Assembly: GCA_002348905.1 (NCBI GenBank)
Contig: DEBW01000063.1
Coordinates: 9,670-16,908 of the forward strand
Source: Ruminococcus flavefaciens
Lineage (GTDB): Bacteria > Bacillota > Clostridia > Oscillospirales > Ruminococcaceae
DNA length: 7,239 nt
Reading direction: 5' to 3'
Made by a program: the position numbers and the translations under genes. The notes beneath the pieces were generated by a model, which made no database searches, had not been told where the DNA came from, and saw only the letters and a list, made by a program, of their open reading frames with translations. Positions 1-5,849 of the stretch are shown one piece after another (within the stretch, counting starts at the first letter, position 1; every line of letters begins with the position of its first letter).

Positions 1-133
1 GCGAAACGCCGCCCCTACAATTGTTTTCATGATAATTAATGCGTAAGTCGTGGGACGTCGAGGACGCCGTCCCCTACAATTCAAAATTGTCCCGACAGGG
101 ACACAATTAATTATGCATTATGAATTATGAATT
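1..133. repeat. Mosaic of short palindromic, MITE-like intergenic repeats
   Basis: No gene is visible here. The stretch contains two copies of a 'cc(g/gt)cccctacaatt' arm (9-22 and 68-81), a GC-rich palindromic apex (gggacg at 52-57 with cgtccc at 68-73), a small hairpin (tgtccc GACA gggaca, about 89-104), and an AT-rich tail built from iterated 'attatgaatt/attatgcatt' units (about 107-133). The same arm and tail types recur, partly inverted, on both sides of the insertion sequence at 5850-5910 and 7207-7239. I take this as a non-coding, probably mobilisable, palindromic repeat family. The left boundary is outside the window, so the unit length cannot be given. Confidence 0.7.
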
Positions 134-160
134 AAAAAAGGGCGGATTGCTCCGCCCTTT
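134..160 (-). terminator. Rho-independent terminator of the carbohydrate-binding lipoprotein gene
   Basis: Read on the minus strand, a perfect 10-bp stem (aaagggcgga at 137-146 paired with tccgcccttt at 151-160, 4-nt loop) is followed by a run of six U. It begins 3 nt after the TAA stop of the lipoprotein gene (164-166) and so ends the minus-strand gene set. The A-rich and T-rich shoulders mean it could also work weakly on the plus strand. Confidence 0.92.
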
Positions 161-163
161 ATC

Positions 164-1546
164 TTACTCTATCGCAAACACATTCTTGGTATCTTCTATC
201 TTGAATTCGCCTGCGCTGTTTCCGTTCACTGATATCGAGACTGTATCTCCAACGCTTATATCCGTTGAAAACATTACTGCTGACATGAAATTATTCTTCG
301 GAGTGAGAGTTCCCTTTTCAACGCCGTTTACTATGAATGTCAGCTCGCTGCCTGCTGCTCCACCGTTAGGGAAAGAGAATCCTACATACGGAGAAGCCGT
401 TGTCTTAGGCTCTGTGACCTTGTTTCCGGCTGCAAATACGTTTCCTCCGGTATAGTTCAGAACTGCCGCATATATCGAGTGCTTTTCCTCCTTTGTACCG
501 CCTGATACGTACACATTTCCTCCGCTGAGGTCAACCGTACCCTTGGACTTTATGCCATTCGTACCGCCGTATACAGTTATATCTCCGCCGGAGATAGTTA
601 CATTGTCGTGAGCATAGATGCCTGACTTGACTGAATTTATAACGTATGAACCGCCCTCGATGATTATATCGTCATCGCTTGCTATACCGTGGCGGTTGCC
701 TGCGTTTACTTCAAGGCTTCCGCTGCCCTTTATTCTGAGAGTATCATTCGAGAAGATAACTCCGTCGTACACTTTGTCCTTGGTGCTGTCGCTGAGGGAG
801 TTGCTGCTGCCGTCTGCCAGTTCGACTATGCACTTCTTAGCCTCATTTATAAAGAGCGCAGGACCTGTCGAGCATGAGAGCTGTACGCCGTCGAGGACTA
901 TCTTTACTTTCTCCTCTTCCTTTGTGCTGACGTATATCTGTCCCTCTGAGCCTGAACCGGTGATATGATAAGTTCCACCGGCTGTTATGCTTACCCTGCC
1001 GCCGTCAACTGTGACATTGCTTCCGCTGATGCTTGGTGAAGCTCCGAAGCTTATCTCTGCATCGTATGTGACTTCCTCCGGAGTTTCTGCCGGAGTATCA
1101 GTATTTTCTGCCGGAGCATCGTTTCCGCCGGCTGTATTGTCGCCTGAGCCGTTTCCGGACGGTGTCTCCCCTGCACTTCCGCCTGAGTTTCCGCCTGCTG
1201 TATTTTCCTGAGCATTTCCGGTATTTCCTCCGCCGGTACTTCCGCTCTGCTTTGCAGCCGTGGTAGTTTTAGCATCTGCTGCCTTTGCTGTAGTTTCAGC
1301 AGCAGTTGTAGTCTCAGTCTTGTCTGACTTTTCGTCCTTGGTTTTCTTCTCATCGGCTTTCTTTGTTGTCTCAGCCGGTTTATCCTCATCGTCAGGAGTT
1401 TCGTTTACTGCCGGTACTTCCTCAGCTTCTTCCGTTGATGCTGTCTCCCCTGCTGCTTTCTTTGGTTCATCTTCCGTTCCGCAGGATGCAAGCGTAAGAG
1501 CAAGCGCAAATGCTGAAACTGCTGATATTATCCTTCTGTATTTCAT
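164..1546 (-). CDS. Cthe_2159-like carbohydrate-binding lipoprotein
   Basis: A 460-residue protein predicted to be exported and lipid-anchored outside the membrane. Residues 1-22 are a type II signal peptide with lipobox LASC (Cys22). Residues 23-158 are a low-complexity linker, first Glu/Lys/Thr-rich, then Gly/Asn/Ser-rich. From about 165 to 375 there are short repeating strands with G-G-x-V/I and D-N-V-T-I-S-G-G-type turns, as in a right-handed parallel beta-helix, including 'IVLDGVQLS', 'HGIASDDDIIIEGGSY' and 'SGIYAHDNVTISGG'. This matches my memory of the Cthe_2159 / DUF4353 family (Pfam PF14262), whose Clostridium thermocellum member binds cellulose and polygalacturonate. Residues 376-460 look like a separate small beta domain. 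The start is clear: AGGAGG at 1555-1560 lies 8 nt upstream of ATG. It is the last gene of the set, 122 nt after the DUF4956 gene, with no convincing promoter in the gap. No enzymatic residues can be assigned; binding is inferred from the family. Confidence 0.85.
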   Translation of the reverse strand: MKYRRIISAVSAFALALTLASCGTEDEPKKAAGETASTEEAEEVPAVNETPDDEDKPAETTKKADEKKTKDEKSDKTETTTAAETTAKAADAKTTTAAKQSGSTGGGNTGNAQENTAGGNSGGSAGETPSGNGSGDNTAGGNDAPAENTDTPAETPEEVTYDAEISFGASPSISGSNVTVDGGRVSITAGGTYHITGSGSEGQIYVSTKEEEKVKIVLDGVQLSCSTGPALFINEAKKCIVELADGSSNSLSDSTKDKVYDGVIFSNDTLRIKGSGSLEVNAGNRHGIASDDDIIIEGGSYVINSVKSGIYAHDNVTISGGDITVYGGTNGIKSKGTVDLSGGNVYVSGGTKEEKHSIYAAVLNYTGGNVFAAGNKVTEPKTTASPYVGFSFPNGGAAGSELTFIVNGVEKGTLTPKNNFMSAVMFSTDISVGDTVSISVNGNSAGEFKIEDTKNVFAIE

Positions 1547-1574
1547 AAATTATTCCTCCTCGGATATGGAAAAT

Positions 1575-1600
1575 GTCAGACCTGAATCATCAAGTCTGAC
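1575..1600 (-). other. Stem-loop in the gap before the lipoprotein gene
   Basis: A perfect 7-bp inverted repeat (gtcagac at 1575-1581, gtctgac at 1594-1600) with a 12-nt loop lies in the 122-nt gap between the DUF4956 and lipoprotein genes. On the minus strand it is followed only by 'attttcc', so it is at best a weak terminator. A processing site, an mRNA-stability stem or a partial attenuator are alternatives. It ends 14 nt before the AGGAGG ribosome site. Confidence 0.35.
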
Positions 1601-1668
1601 AAATCCCATGTGTAGATTTTTATTAAGAGGGTATAGAAAAATTCTGATGTATGTCTCTGTGATGTCAC

Positions 1669-2415
1669 TCAGCTTTCGTATATCTTGTCATCATACTTGA
1701 AGAATACGAGGTTTATTGTCATATTGCCGTTGAGGGTACGAAGTTCGTCGATGAATTTCTTCTGGTCGATGTCCTCGTTAACGTCTACAGCGTAGATAAG
1801 CTCGAAAAGTGTACCGAAGTTTGTAGTCTTAACTCTTCTGAGCTTGTGGAAGTTTGTGTATCTGCTGATGACCGGATCAAAAACTCCCTGATAGTCGAGG
1901 TTTTCCGGTATGGTGATTTTGAGTGTCATGTGTCTTGACTTGCTTCCGCCGAAGTTCAGCTCTGAGAGAACGAGCATTACAGCTCCCATTGCGATGAAGA
2001 ATACGAAAGCAAATCCGATATATCCGATACCGCAGGCAACACCTGTAGCCATTGCGTAGAAGATGTAGGATATATCCTTCGGGTCACCGGCGACGCTTCT
2101 GAATCGTACAAGCGTGAATGCGCCTGCAAGAGTGAGTGCGCCTGCTGTTGAGTTGATAAGGAGAAGTATCAGTGCTATTATCGACGGCAGCATTATCACC
2201 GTCAGCACGTAGCTCTGTGAGTAGCCTTCCTTGCGGTGAGTTATCATATAGATAACGCTTATGAGAAATCCCAGTACAAGTGCTGCGCCGACGCAGAGGA
2301 AGAAGTCACCTGCGGTTATCTCTGCGAGACTTATTGTACTGCTGTCGGAAAAGATATCCGTGTTGTCCTTGTACCTTGAAAGTACATTTCCGAAAAGACT
2401 GATTGCATTAACCAT
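1669..2415 (-). CDS. DUF4956 family membrane protein
   Basis: A 248-residue integral membrane protein. Hydrophobic segments lie at about 38-58 and 68-88, then a continuous hydrophobic region at about 91-151 broken by the polar motif 'LVRFRSVAGDPKDISY' (102-117). That motif, with the following 'FYAMATGVACGIGYIG', is the hallmark I associate with DUF4956 (Pfam PF16316). Residues 152-248 are soluble, mixed alpha/beta and probably cytoplasmic. The biochemical function of the family is unknown. Family members commonly sit next to VTC-domain polymerases, as here. The ATG is 3 nt after the VTC stop codon, and its AGGAG site (2426-2430) lies inside the 3' end of that gene, so the two are almost certainly co-transcribed and probably translationally coupled. 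A role as membrane partner, channel or regulator of the polymerase is inference. Confidence 0.9.
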   Translation of the reverse strand: MVNAISLFGNVLSRYKDNTDIFSDSSTISLAEITAGDFFLCVGAALVLGFLISVIYMITHRKEGYSQSYVLTVIMLPSIIALILLLINSTAGALTLAGAFTLVRFRSVAGDPKDISYIFYAMATGVACGIGYIGFAFVFFIAMGAVMLVLSELNFGGSKSRHMTLKITIPENLDYQGVFDPVISRYTNFHKLRRVKTTNFGTLFELIYAVDVNEDIDQKKFIDELRTLNGNMTINLVFFKYDDKIYES

Positions 2416-2418
2416 GAT

Positions 2419-3207
2419 TCAAACGCTCCTGTTCATTAAGATACTGTGGTTTAGTGATATGCCTGATATATAGATACGGCTGTTTGCAGCAGCCTGCTCC
2501 TGTACAAAGCTTGTGTAAGCCCTGCCGTATTTTGAGAAGCTTGTTTTATATATCTGTAACTCTGAAAGCTTCTGTATTAACCACTGAGGCATTGAATCAG
2601 ATACCTTTACTTCCATAAGTCTCTGGTCTTCACGGATTATCTGATTGCCGTAGCTTTCAAAGTTCAAGCCTAAGTCATAGCGTCTTTCAGTGAGCTTTCT
2701 GTCAAAGGTAAGACGGAAGTCGCTGTTGTCCCTGCCGAAGAATGCTTCACGCTGATAGCTGATGTACTGCTTCGGAGCTACCGGATAATGGTCGAGGAAT
2801 GCGTCTATCTCGGTAAACACCTGACCTGTTATGTACTTGTCAGCCTTTGGCTTTCTGCGTGTTGCGAGGTACTCGTCACTTTCAGCGAGCGTCATTGAAA
2901 CTCTCCTCTTTGTAACGATACCGCCTATCTTCTTCTTTATTTCGAGGAATACGAGAGAATCGGGAGATGCCGGAGAATAATAACTGCGAAGTCTTATCTT
3001 CTCCTTGTAGTAGGGTTTGGATAAAGACTCACGTATCAGAAAATCGTCAGGTGTATCGTAGTAGATGTTATAGATACCGTACTCCTTGCCGCCTACACAG
3101 AACTTATCAGGTTCCATATACTTGTGTATCTCTTCCATAAGTCCTTCATACTGTCTCATATCAAGCAGGAATTTTATTTCCTTGCGGGCAAAAGTATTAA
3201 TAGCCAT
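2419..3207 (-). CDS. VTC-domain polyphosphate polymerase-like protein
   Basis: A 262-residue soluble protein covering a full VTC tunnel-fold domain (Pfam PF09359, the catalytic domain of yeast Vtc4, which makes polyphosphate from ATP). Conserved positions appear in the expected order: Lys12 in 'EIKFLL', 'YYDTPD' 49-54, basic 'KIRLR' 70-74, Glu89/Lys91 in 'LEIKKK', 'TKRR' 99-102, Arg153 in 'YQREAF', 'RLTFDR' 165-170, Glu199/Lys201 in 'MEVKV' (metal-ligand type Glu), and Lys226 in 'SFSKYGRAY'. All basic residues expected to line the tunnel seem present, so it is probably active. Bacterial members are poorly characterised and the product may not be polyphosphate in every case. The start cannot lie further upstream because an in-frame TGA is two codons before the ATG. 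The only ribosome signal is GGTGA, 3 nt upstream. It is the first gene of the set and lies behind a promoter with phased TTAAGA repeats. Confidence 0.9.
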   Translation of the reverse strand: MAINTFARKEIKFLLDMRQYEGLMEEIHKYMEPDKFCVGGKEYGIYNIYYDTPDDFLIRESLSKPYYKEKIRLRSYYSPASPDSLVFLEIKKKIGGIVTKRRVSMTLAESDEYLATRRKPKADKYITGQVFTEIDAFLDHYPVAPKQYISYQREAFFGRDNSDFRLTFDRKLTERRYDLGLNFESYGNQIIREDQRLMEVKVSDSMPQWLIQKLSELQIYKTSFSKYGRAYTSFVQEQAAANSRIYISGISLNHSILMNRSV

Positions 3208-3210
3208 ATG

Positions 3211-3215
3211 TCACC
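3211..3215 (-). promoter_or_regulatory. Partial, shifted Shine-Dalgarno of the VTC gene
   Basis: GGTGA, which can pair with the UCACC part of the 16S 3' end, lies 3 nt before the ATG at 3207 and is the only candidate site. It overlaps the TGA stop of a tiny upstream reading frame (3211-3231, MVQRVR). It fits initiation at 3207 but is weak compared with the other genes here. Confidence 0.5.
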
Positions 3216-3265
3216 GGACACGCTGTACCATTATTGAGGGTGTGATACTTCGTACCGGTATTCAA

Positions 3266-3272
3266 CTCCTTT
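3266..3272 (-). promoter_or_regulatory. Orphan strong Shine-Dalgarno-like AAAGGAG in the VTC leader
   Basis: AAAGGAG on the minus strand lies about 58 nt upstream of the VTC ATG, inside the predicted leader. No ATG or GTG follows at a usable distance. TTG follows with zero spacing, and ATA follows at 4 nt in frame with the tiny MVQRVR frame. It may be chance, a ribosome standby site, or the remains of an upstream start. Confidence 0.3.
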
Positions 3273-3283
3273 CGTGCTTTTCT

Positions 3284-3332
3284 GATTGTTATTATAATGT
3301 CGCAGTCTTAAAATAGTCTTAAAGTTTCTTAA
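3284..3332 (-). promoter_or_regulatory. Activator-type promoter with three phased TTAAGA repeats
   Basis: On the minus strand a perfect -10 TATAAT (3291-3296) lacks any TTGACA-like -35 at 16-18 bp. In its place are three direct TTAAGA repeats, at 3327-3332, 3317-3322 and 3306-3311, with 10- and 11-bp periods. The two nearest the -10 are extended to a 9-mer (TTTAAGACT). The last repeat ends 9 nt before the -10. This is the geometry of OmpR/PhoB-type response-regulator promoters, where the box replaces the -35. The sequence resembles, but does not equal, the TTAACA-type repeats of the Gram-positive PhoP box. The expected transcript start is near 3284, giving a leader of about 77 nt before the VTC gene. 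Control by phosphate is inferred from geometry and gene content. Confidence 0.6.
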
Positions 3333-3383
3333 TAATTCAGAAATATTTGTGGAACGTAAGTGAAAGTTTTGTGTAACATTTCA

Positions 3384-4967
3384 TTATGAAAATACATTCT
3401 CTGTCTCGAACAGCCAGCGGAACAGGAGTTCCTTTTCTCCGTCAGCATTTATAACGTAGGCGTATTCGTTCTCGTCATACTTTATATCTTCCGGCTTAAC
3501 GACATTGCGGTGCTTGTCATATATAGGAACATTCTTCTCAACGTATAATGCGACTATCTCTTTGTCGGTCATTGTGTCGAGGTCGATTATCTCTGTATTG
3601 AGAGCCACATAGGTTGAATGGCTTCCGCTTGAACTTGACTCTACCTTTTCAGGCTCGGCATCAGGGTCGATAATGGTTATGTCCCTGCCACCCTCAAACA
3701 CACAGTAGTCCTCTCCGAACTTTTCACGGAGCTTTGCGCCGTACTGGAGAAGTTCCTTACGCATGAGAACAAGGTCAAATGTATCAAGCTTTTTGTTCTT
3801 GTCCATGTCGTAGAGTTTAAGTCTCCTCTCATCAAAGCCGAGACGGTTGTCGCCGATAAGGTAACGGCTGAATGCGATGAGGTCGGAAATTCTTATCCTG
3901 TTGAACTCCTCCTCGCTAACGGTAGTGGTAGTAGCATCAGGATCCCATATATATGGGTCTTTTGTAGTAGTTGTTGTCTTTGAGGTGGAAGCTGTAGTTG
4001 TGGCTGTAGTCTTTGTAGTGGTAGACGCAGGCTTTGTGGTAGTTGTAGCCTTTACTGTAGTAGTTGCCGGAGCTGTTGTTGTTGTTGTAGCCTCCGGATT
4101 CTCTGCTGTACTGTTTCCGAGGTAGCTTGCTATCGTATCAGACCAGTAAGCTCCCATAGCCCTGTAGCCGTCATTGTTCGGGTGTACTCCGTCAAAGAGC
4201 AAGGTCTTTACATCGTCTACAACGCCGTTTATATCAGCCTGATATACATTAGGGTGGTCTGCCTTTATCTTCTCAACAGTTGCCTGTACTACAGCGTTAT
4301 ACTCTGAAACAGCCTTATGTACGGAAGCTTCTGCGGTCTTGTCGTCATACTGTGTCTGCCAGTCTGCTGAATGGCGGTAATTGCCGAACCAGTCATATAC
4401 CTCTTTACGGTTAGGGTCGAGGTCAGGTATAGTGGTAACGAAAACCGCAGTAGTCTCAGGTGTGCTTTCGAGAATGAACTCTATAAGTTCTTCGAGGTCT
4501 TTTGAGTTCTCTGTCATATCGTGGTTGTCGATTATATTATTAGTGCCTATCTGCAAGGTGATTATGTCCGGCTTCTGTTCTTCAAGGCATTTAGTCTCTT
4601 TCAGAGTTTCAAGTATGCCGTTTCTTCCCGGATAAGCCTTTATAGCATAACCGCTGTAGCCGGTATTGCCGTTGTCGAACTCGAAGCTCTCGCCGGTGCT
4701 TTCATTGGTATATTTCGGGGTATATCCCTCACCCTTTGAGCCTACCATATCAATCTTATGTCCCCATTCTGTGAGGTCATGGTAGATGAACTTGCGGTAA
4801 GAGCCTTCGTACTCCGGCACATATCCGTCCGTGATAGAATCGCCTATGCACATTATCTTTACTGTGTCCACGCCTTTAACGGCAGCGTTTACATTGTCAC
4901 TGCTCAGATAAGGCATTGCGGTAAGAGCAATGGCAGCTGATGAGATAGTTGAAATGAATTTTTGCAT
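3384..4967 (-). CDS. Secreted CE3-like SGNH/GDSL esterase with dockerin-like module
   Basis: A 527-residue exported protein. Residues 1-29 are a signal peptide without a lipobox. Residues 35-285 are an SGNH hydrolase domain: block I 'IGDSITDG' (nucleophile Ser44), a 'GYSGYAI' glycine block near 103-109, block III 'GTNN' (141-144), and 'FDGVHPNNDGY' with Asp259/His262. This pattern is closest to CE3 acetyl-xylan esterases, so removal of acetyl groups from xylan is likely. Residues 293-336 are a Thr-rich linker. Residues 351-407 resemble a dockerin, but only the second half has a calcium loop (D387, D389, N391, D395, D398); the first half lacks these ligands. About 117 unrecognised residues follow. 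GGGAGG at 4977-4982 lies 9 nt before the ATG. The gene has its own promoter (5023-5051), and no clear terminator follows it. Cellulosome attachment is plausible but not certain. Confidence 0.87.
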   Translation of the reverse strand: MQKFISTISSAAIALTAMPYLSSDNVNAAVKGVDTVKIMCIGDSITDGYVPEYEGSYRKFIYHDLTEWGHKIDMVGSKGEGYTPKYTNESTGESFEFDNGNTGYSGYAIKAYPGRNGILETLKETKCLEEQKPDIITLQIGTNNIIDNHDMTENSKDLEELIEFILESTPETTAVFVTTIPDLDPNRKEVYDWFGNYRHSADWQTQYDDKTAEASVHKAVSEYNAVVQATVEKIKADHPNVYQADINGVVDDVKTLLFDGVHPNNDGYRAMGAYWSDTIASYLGNSTAENPEATTTTTAPATTTVKATTTTKPASTTTKTTATTTASTSKTTTTTKDPYIWDPDATTTTVSEEEFNRIRISDLIAFSRYLIGDNRLGFDERRLKLYDMDKNKKLDTFDLVLMRKELLQYGAKLREKFGEDYCVFEGGRDITIIDPDAEPEKVESSSSGSHSTYVALNTEIIDLDTMTDKEIVALYVEKNVPIYDKHRNVVKPEDIKYDENEYAYVINADGEKELLFRWLFETENVFS

Positions 4968-5022
4968 AAAAATGCGCCTCCCTGTAAATTTCCCTAAGAA
5001 TTATACAATCCTTTATAAGTTT

Positions 5023-5051
5023 ATAATATCACACTGGTATAAAAATGTCAA
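5023..5051 (-). promoter_or_regulatory. Sigma-A promoter of the esterase gene
   Basis: On the minus strand TTGACA (5046-5051), a 17-nt spacer and TATTAT (5023-5028) form a near-consensus housekeeping promoter. The expected start is near 5016, about 48 nt before the esterase ATG at 4967. It lies just past the U-run of the pilin terminator, so the esterase is a separate transcription unit. Confidence 0.88.
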
Positions 5052-5070
5052 TAAAAACAACGATTTGCAC

Positions 5071-5097
5071 AAAAAAAGGTCTCCCAAAGGGGAGACC
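5071..5097 (-). terminator. Rho-independent terminator of the pilin gene
   Basis: A perfect 8-bp stem (ggtctccc at 5078-5085, gggagacc at 5090-5097, 4-nt loop) is followed on the minus strand by seven U (5071-5077). It lies 17 nt after the pilin stop codon and separates the pilin from the esterase promoter. Confidence 0.93.
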
Positions 5098-5114
5098 GCA
5101 ATTTTTGATAATAG

Positions 5115-5708
5115 TTAATTGTTACCAACTGTTATCTGTACATACAGACATTGTATCAACTCACCGGGTGAAGAAGAGCCGTCACCAGTCCATATCTCTA
5201 TGGTGGAATCATTGCCCTTTCTGTAACCTATGAACCAGCGGTTGAGGTGGTTGTTTCCGTTTTCGCTCTTTATTTTGAGTTTTACCTTCGGGTCAGTGTA
5301 CCAGAAGCTGTACTTCTTATTAAGAGCGTCACAGAAATCTTTCTGTTCAGGGTCTACAGGAGTCCAGGCTTTGCCGTTTCCGTCAGTTCCGCCAGCACCG
5401 TCAAGGTATGCAACAGGAACAAGGTCATAGCTTACACCCATACGCTGATCCATTTTTGTTTCAGGTGAAGCATAGGTAGCACCCTGTGCATAGAATGAAT
5501 CGCCGGCCTCTTCATCCTCTAATATCAGGGAAACGACATTTGTATGAATGTCTTTTGCCTGAGCTACATCAGCAGCTCGTTTCGACTTTTTCACGTAACC
5601 GATCATGGTAGGGACTAATATTGCAGCGAGAACTCCGATAATTGCGATAACAACGATAAGTTCGATAAGTGTAAAGCCTTTCAGTCTTCTTTTTATCTTT
5701 TTCATCAT
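5115..5708 (-). CDS. Type IV prepilin-like protein
   Basis: A 197-residue protein with a class III signal: basic leader MMKKIKRRLKG, predicted prepilin peptidase cleavage between Gly11 and Phe12, Glu at mature position 5 (Glu16), and the hydrophobic N-terminal helix 'FTLIELIVVIAIIGVLAAI' (12-30). The rest (35-197) is an exported globular head, rich in Asp/Gly, with two Cys (126 and 187) that may form a C-terminal disulphide. Translation may begin at 5708 or at the adjacent ATG at 5705; the GGGGGTG ribosome site (5714-5720) is 5 nt from the first and 8 nt from the second. No assembly ATPase, PilC, or prepilin peptidase is nearby, and the gene is a single unit with its own promoter and terminator, so its machinery must be elsewhere. 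Ruminococcus albus uses type IV pilin-like proteins (CbpC/GP25) in cellulose adhesion, so an adhesin role is possible. A pseudopilin of a secretion or competence system is the alternative. Confidence 0.85.
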   Translation of the reverse strand: MMKKIKRRLKGFTLIELIVVIAIIGVLAAILVPTMIGYVKKSKRAADVAQAKDIHTNVVSLILEDEEAGDSFYAQGATYASPETKMDQRMGVSYDLVPVAYLDGAGGTDGNGKAWTPVDPEQKDFCDALNKKYSFWYTDPKVKLKIKSENGNNHLNRWFIGYRKGNDSTIEIWTGDGSSSPGELIQCLYVQITVGNN

Positions 5709-5756
5709 GTTAACACCCCCAAAACGTCTGTCAATTGCGTTTCCTATGATTAAAAG

Positions 5757-5771
5757 AATACTCAGCGTATT
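5757..5771 (-). promoter_or_regulatory. Small inverted repeat at the predicted pilin transcript start
   Basis: AATAC-TCAGC-GTATT (5-bp arms, 5-nt loop) lies where the pilin transcript should begin, about 7 nt downstream of the -10. It could be a 5'-end stabilising hairpin or a small operator. It is short enough to be chance. Confidence 0.3.
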
Positions 5772-5777
5772 AATTAC

Positions 5778-5806
5778 ATTATAATAGATTTGCCGTTTTT
5801 TGTCAA
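5778..5806 (-). promoter_or_regulatory. Perfect-consensus sigma-A promoter of the pilin gene
   Basis: On the minus strand TTGACA (5801-5806), a 17-nt spacer and TATAAT (5778-5783) match both hexamers exactly. The expected transcript start is near 5771, giving a leader of about 63 nt. Such a promoter predicts strong expression of the pilin. The leader is too short for a typical c-di-GMP riboswitch. Confidence 0.92.
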
Positions 5807-5849
5807 TAGCAAGTGAACAAAATGTTGATAAATAATTAATACTTATTCA

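Noticed and set aside
120..1700. Several plus-strand open frames (for example 120-455, 618-968, 987-1211, 1260-1700) and a second minus-strand frame (1051-1389)
   Set aside because: They overlap the lipoprotein gene, lack ribosome sites, and have translations that reflect its biased Thr/Ala/Gly codons read in other frames.
3340..3391. Terminator after the esterase gene
   Set aside because: Only a short inverted repeat (tttcat-t-atgaaa) overlapping the stop codon is visible, with no GC-rich stem or U-run, so I do not list it. Read-through into the VTC genes remains possible.
3877..4125. Plus-strand Val-rich frame and a repetitive GTAGTAGTTGTT-type tract
   Set aside because: This is the antisense reading of the Thr-rich linker of the esterase. 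The repetition reflects Thr codons and lacks the regular repeat-spacer pattern of a CRISPR array.
5725..5735. A second TTGACA on the minus strand inside the pilin leader
   Set aside because: No -10-like hexamer lies 16-18 bp downstream; that position falls on the ribosome site and start codon.
5708..5771. Possible c-di-GMP or other riboswitch ahead of the pilin gene
   Set aside because: The leader is only about 63 nt, shows just one 5-bp stem, and has no recognisable aptamer core.
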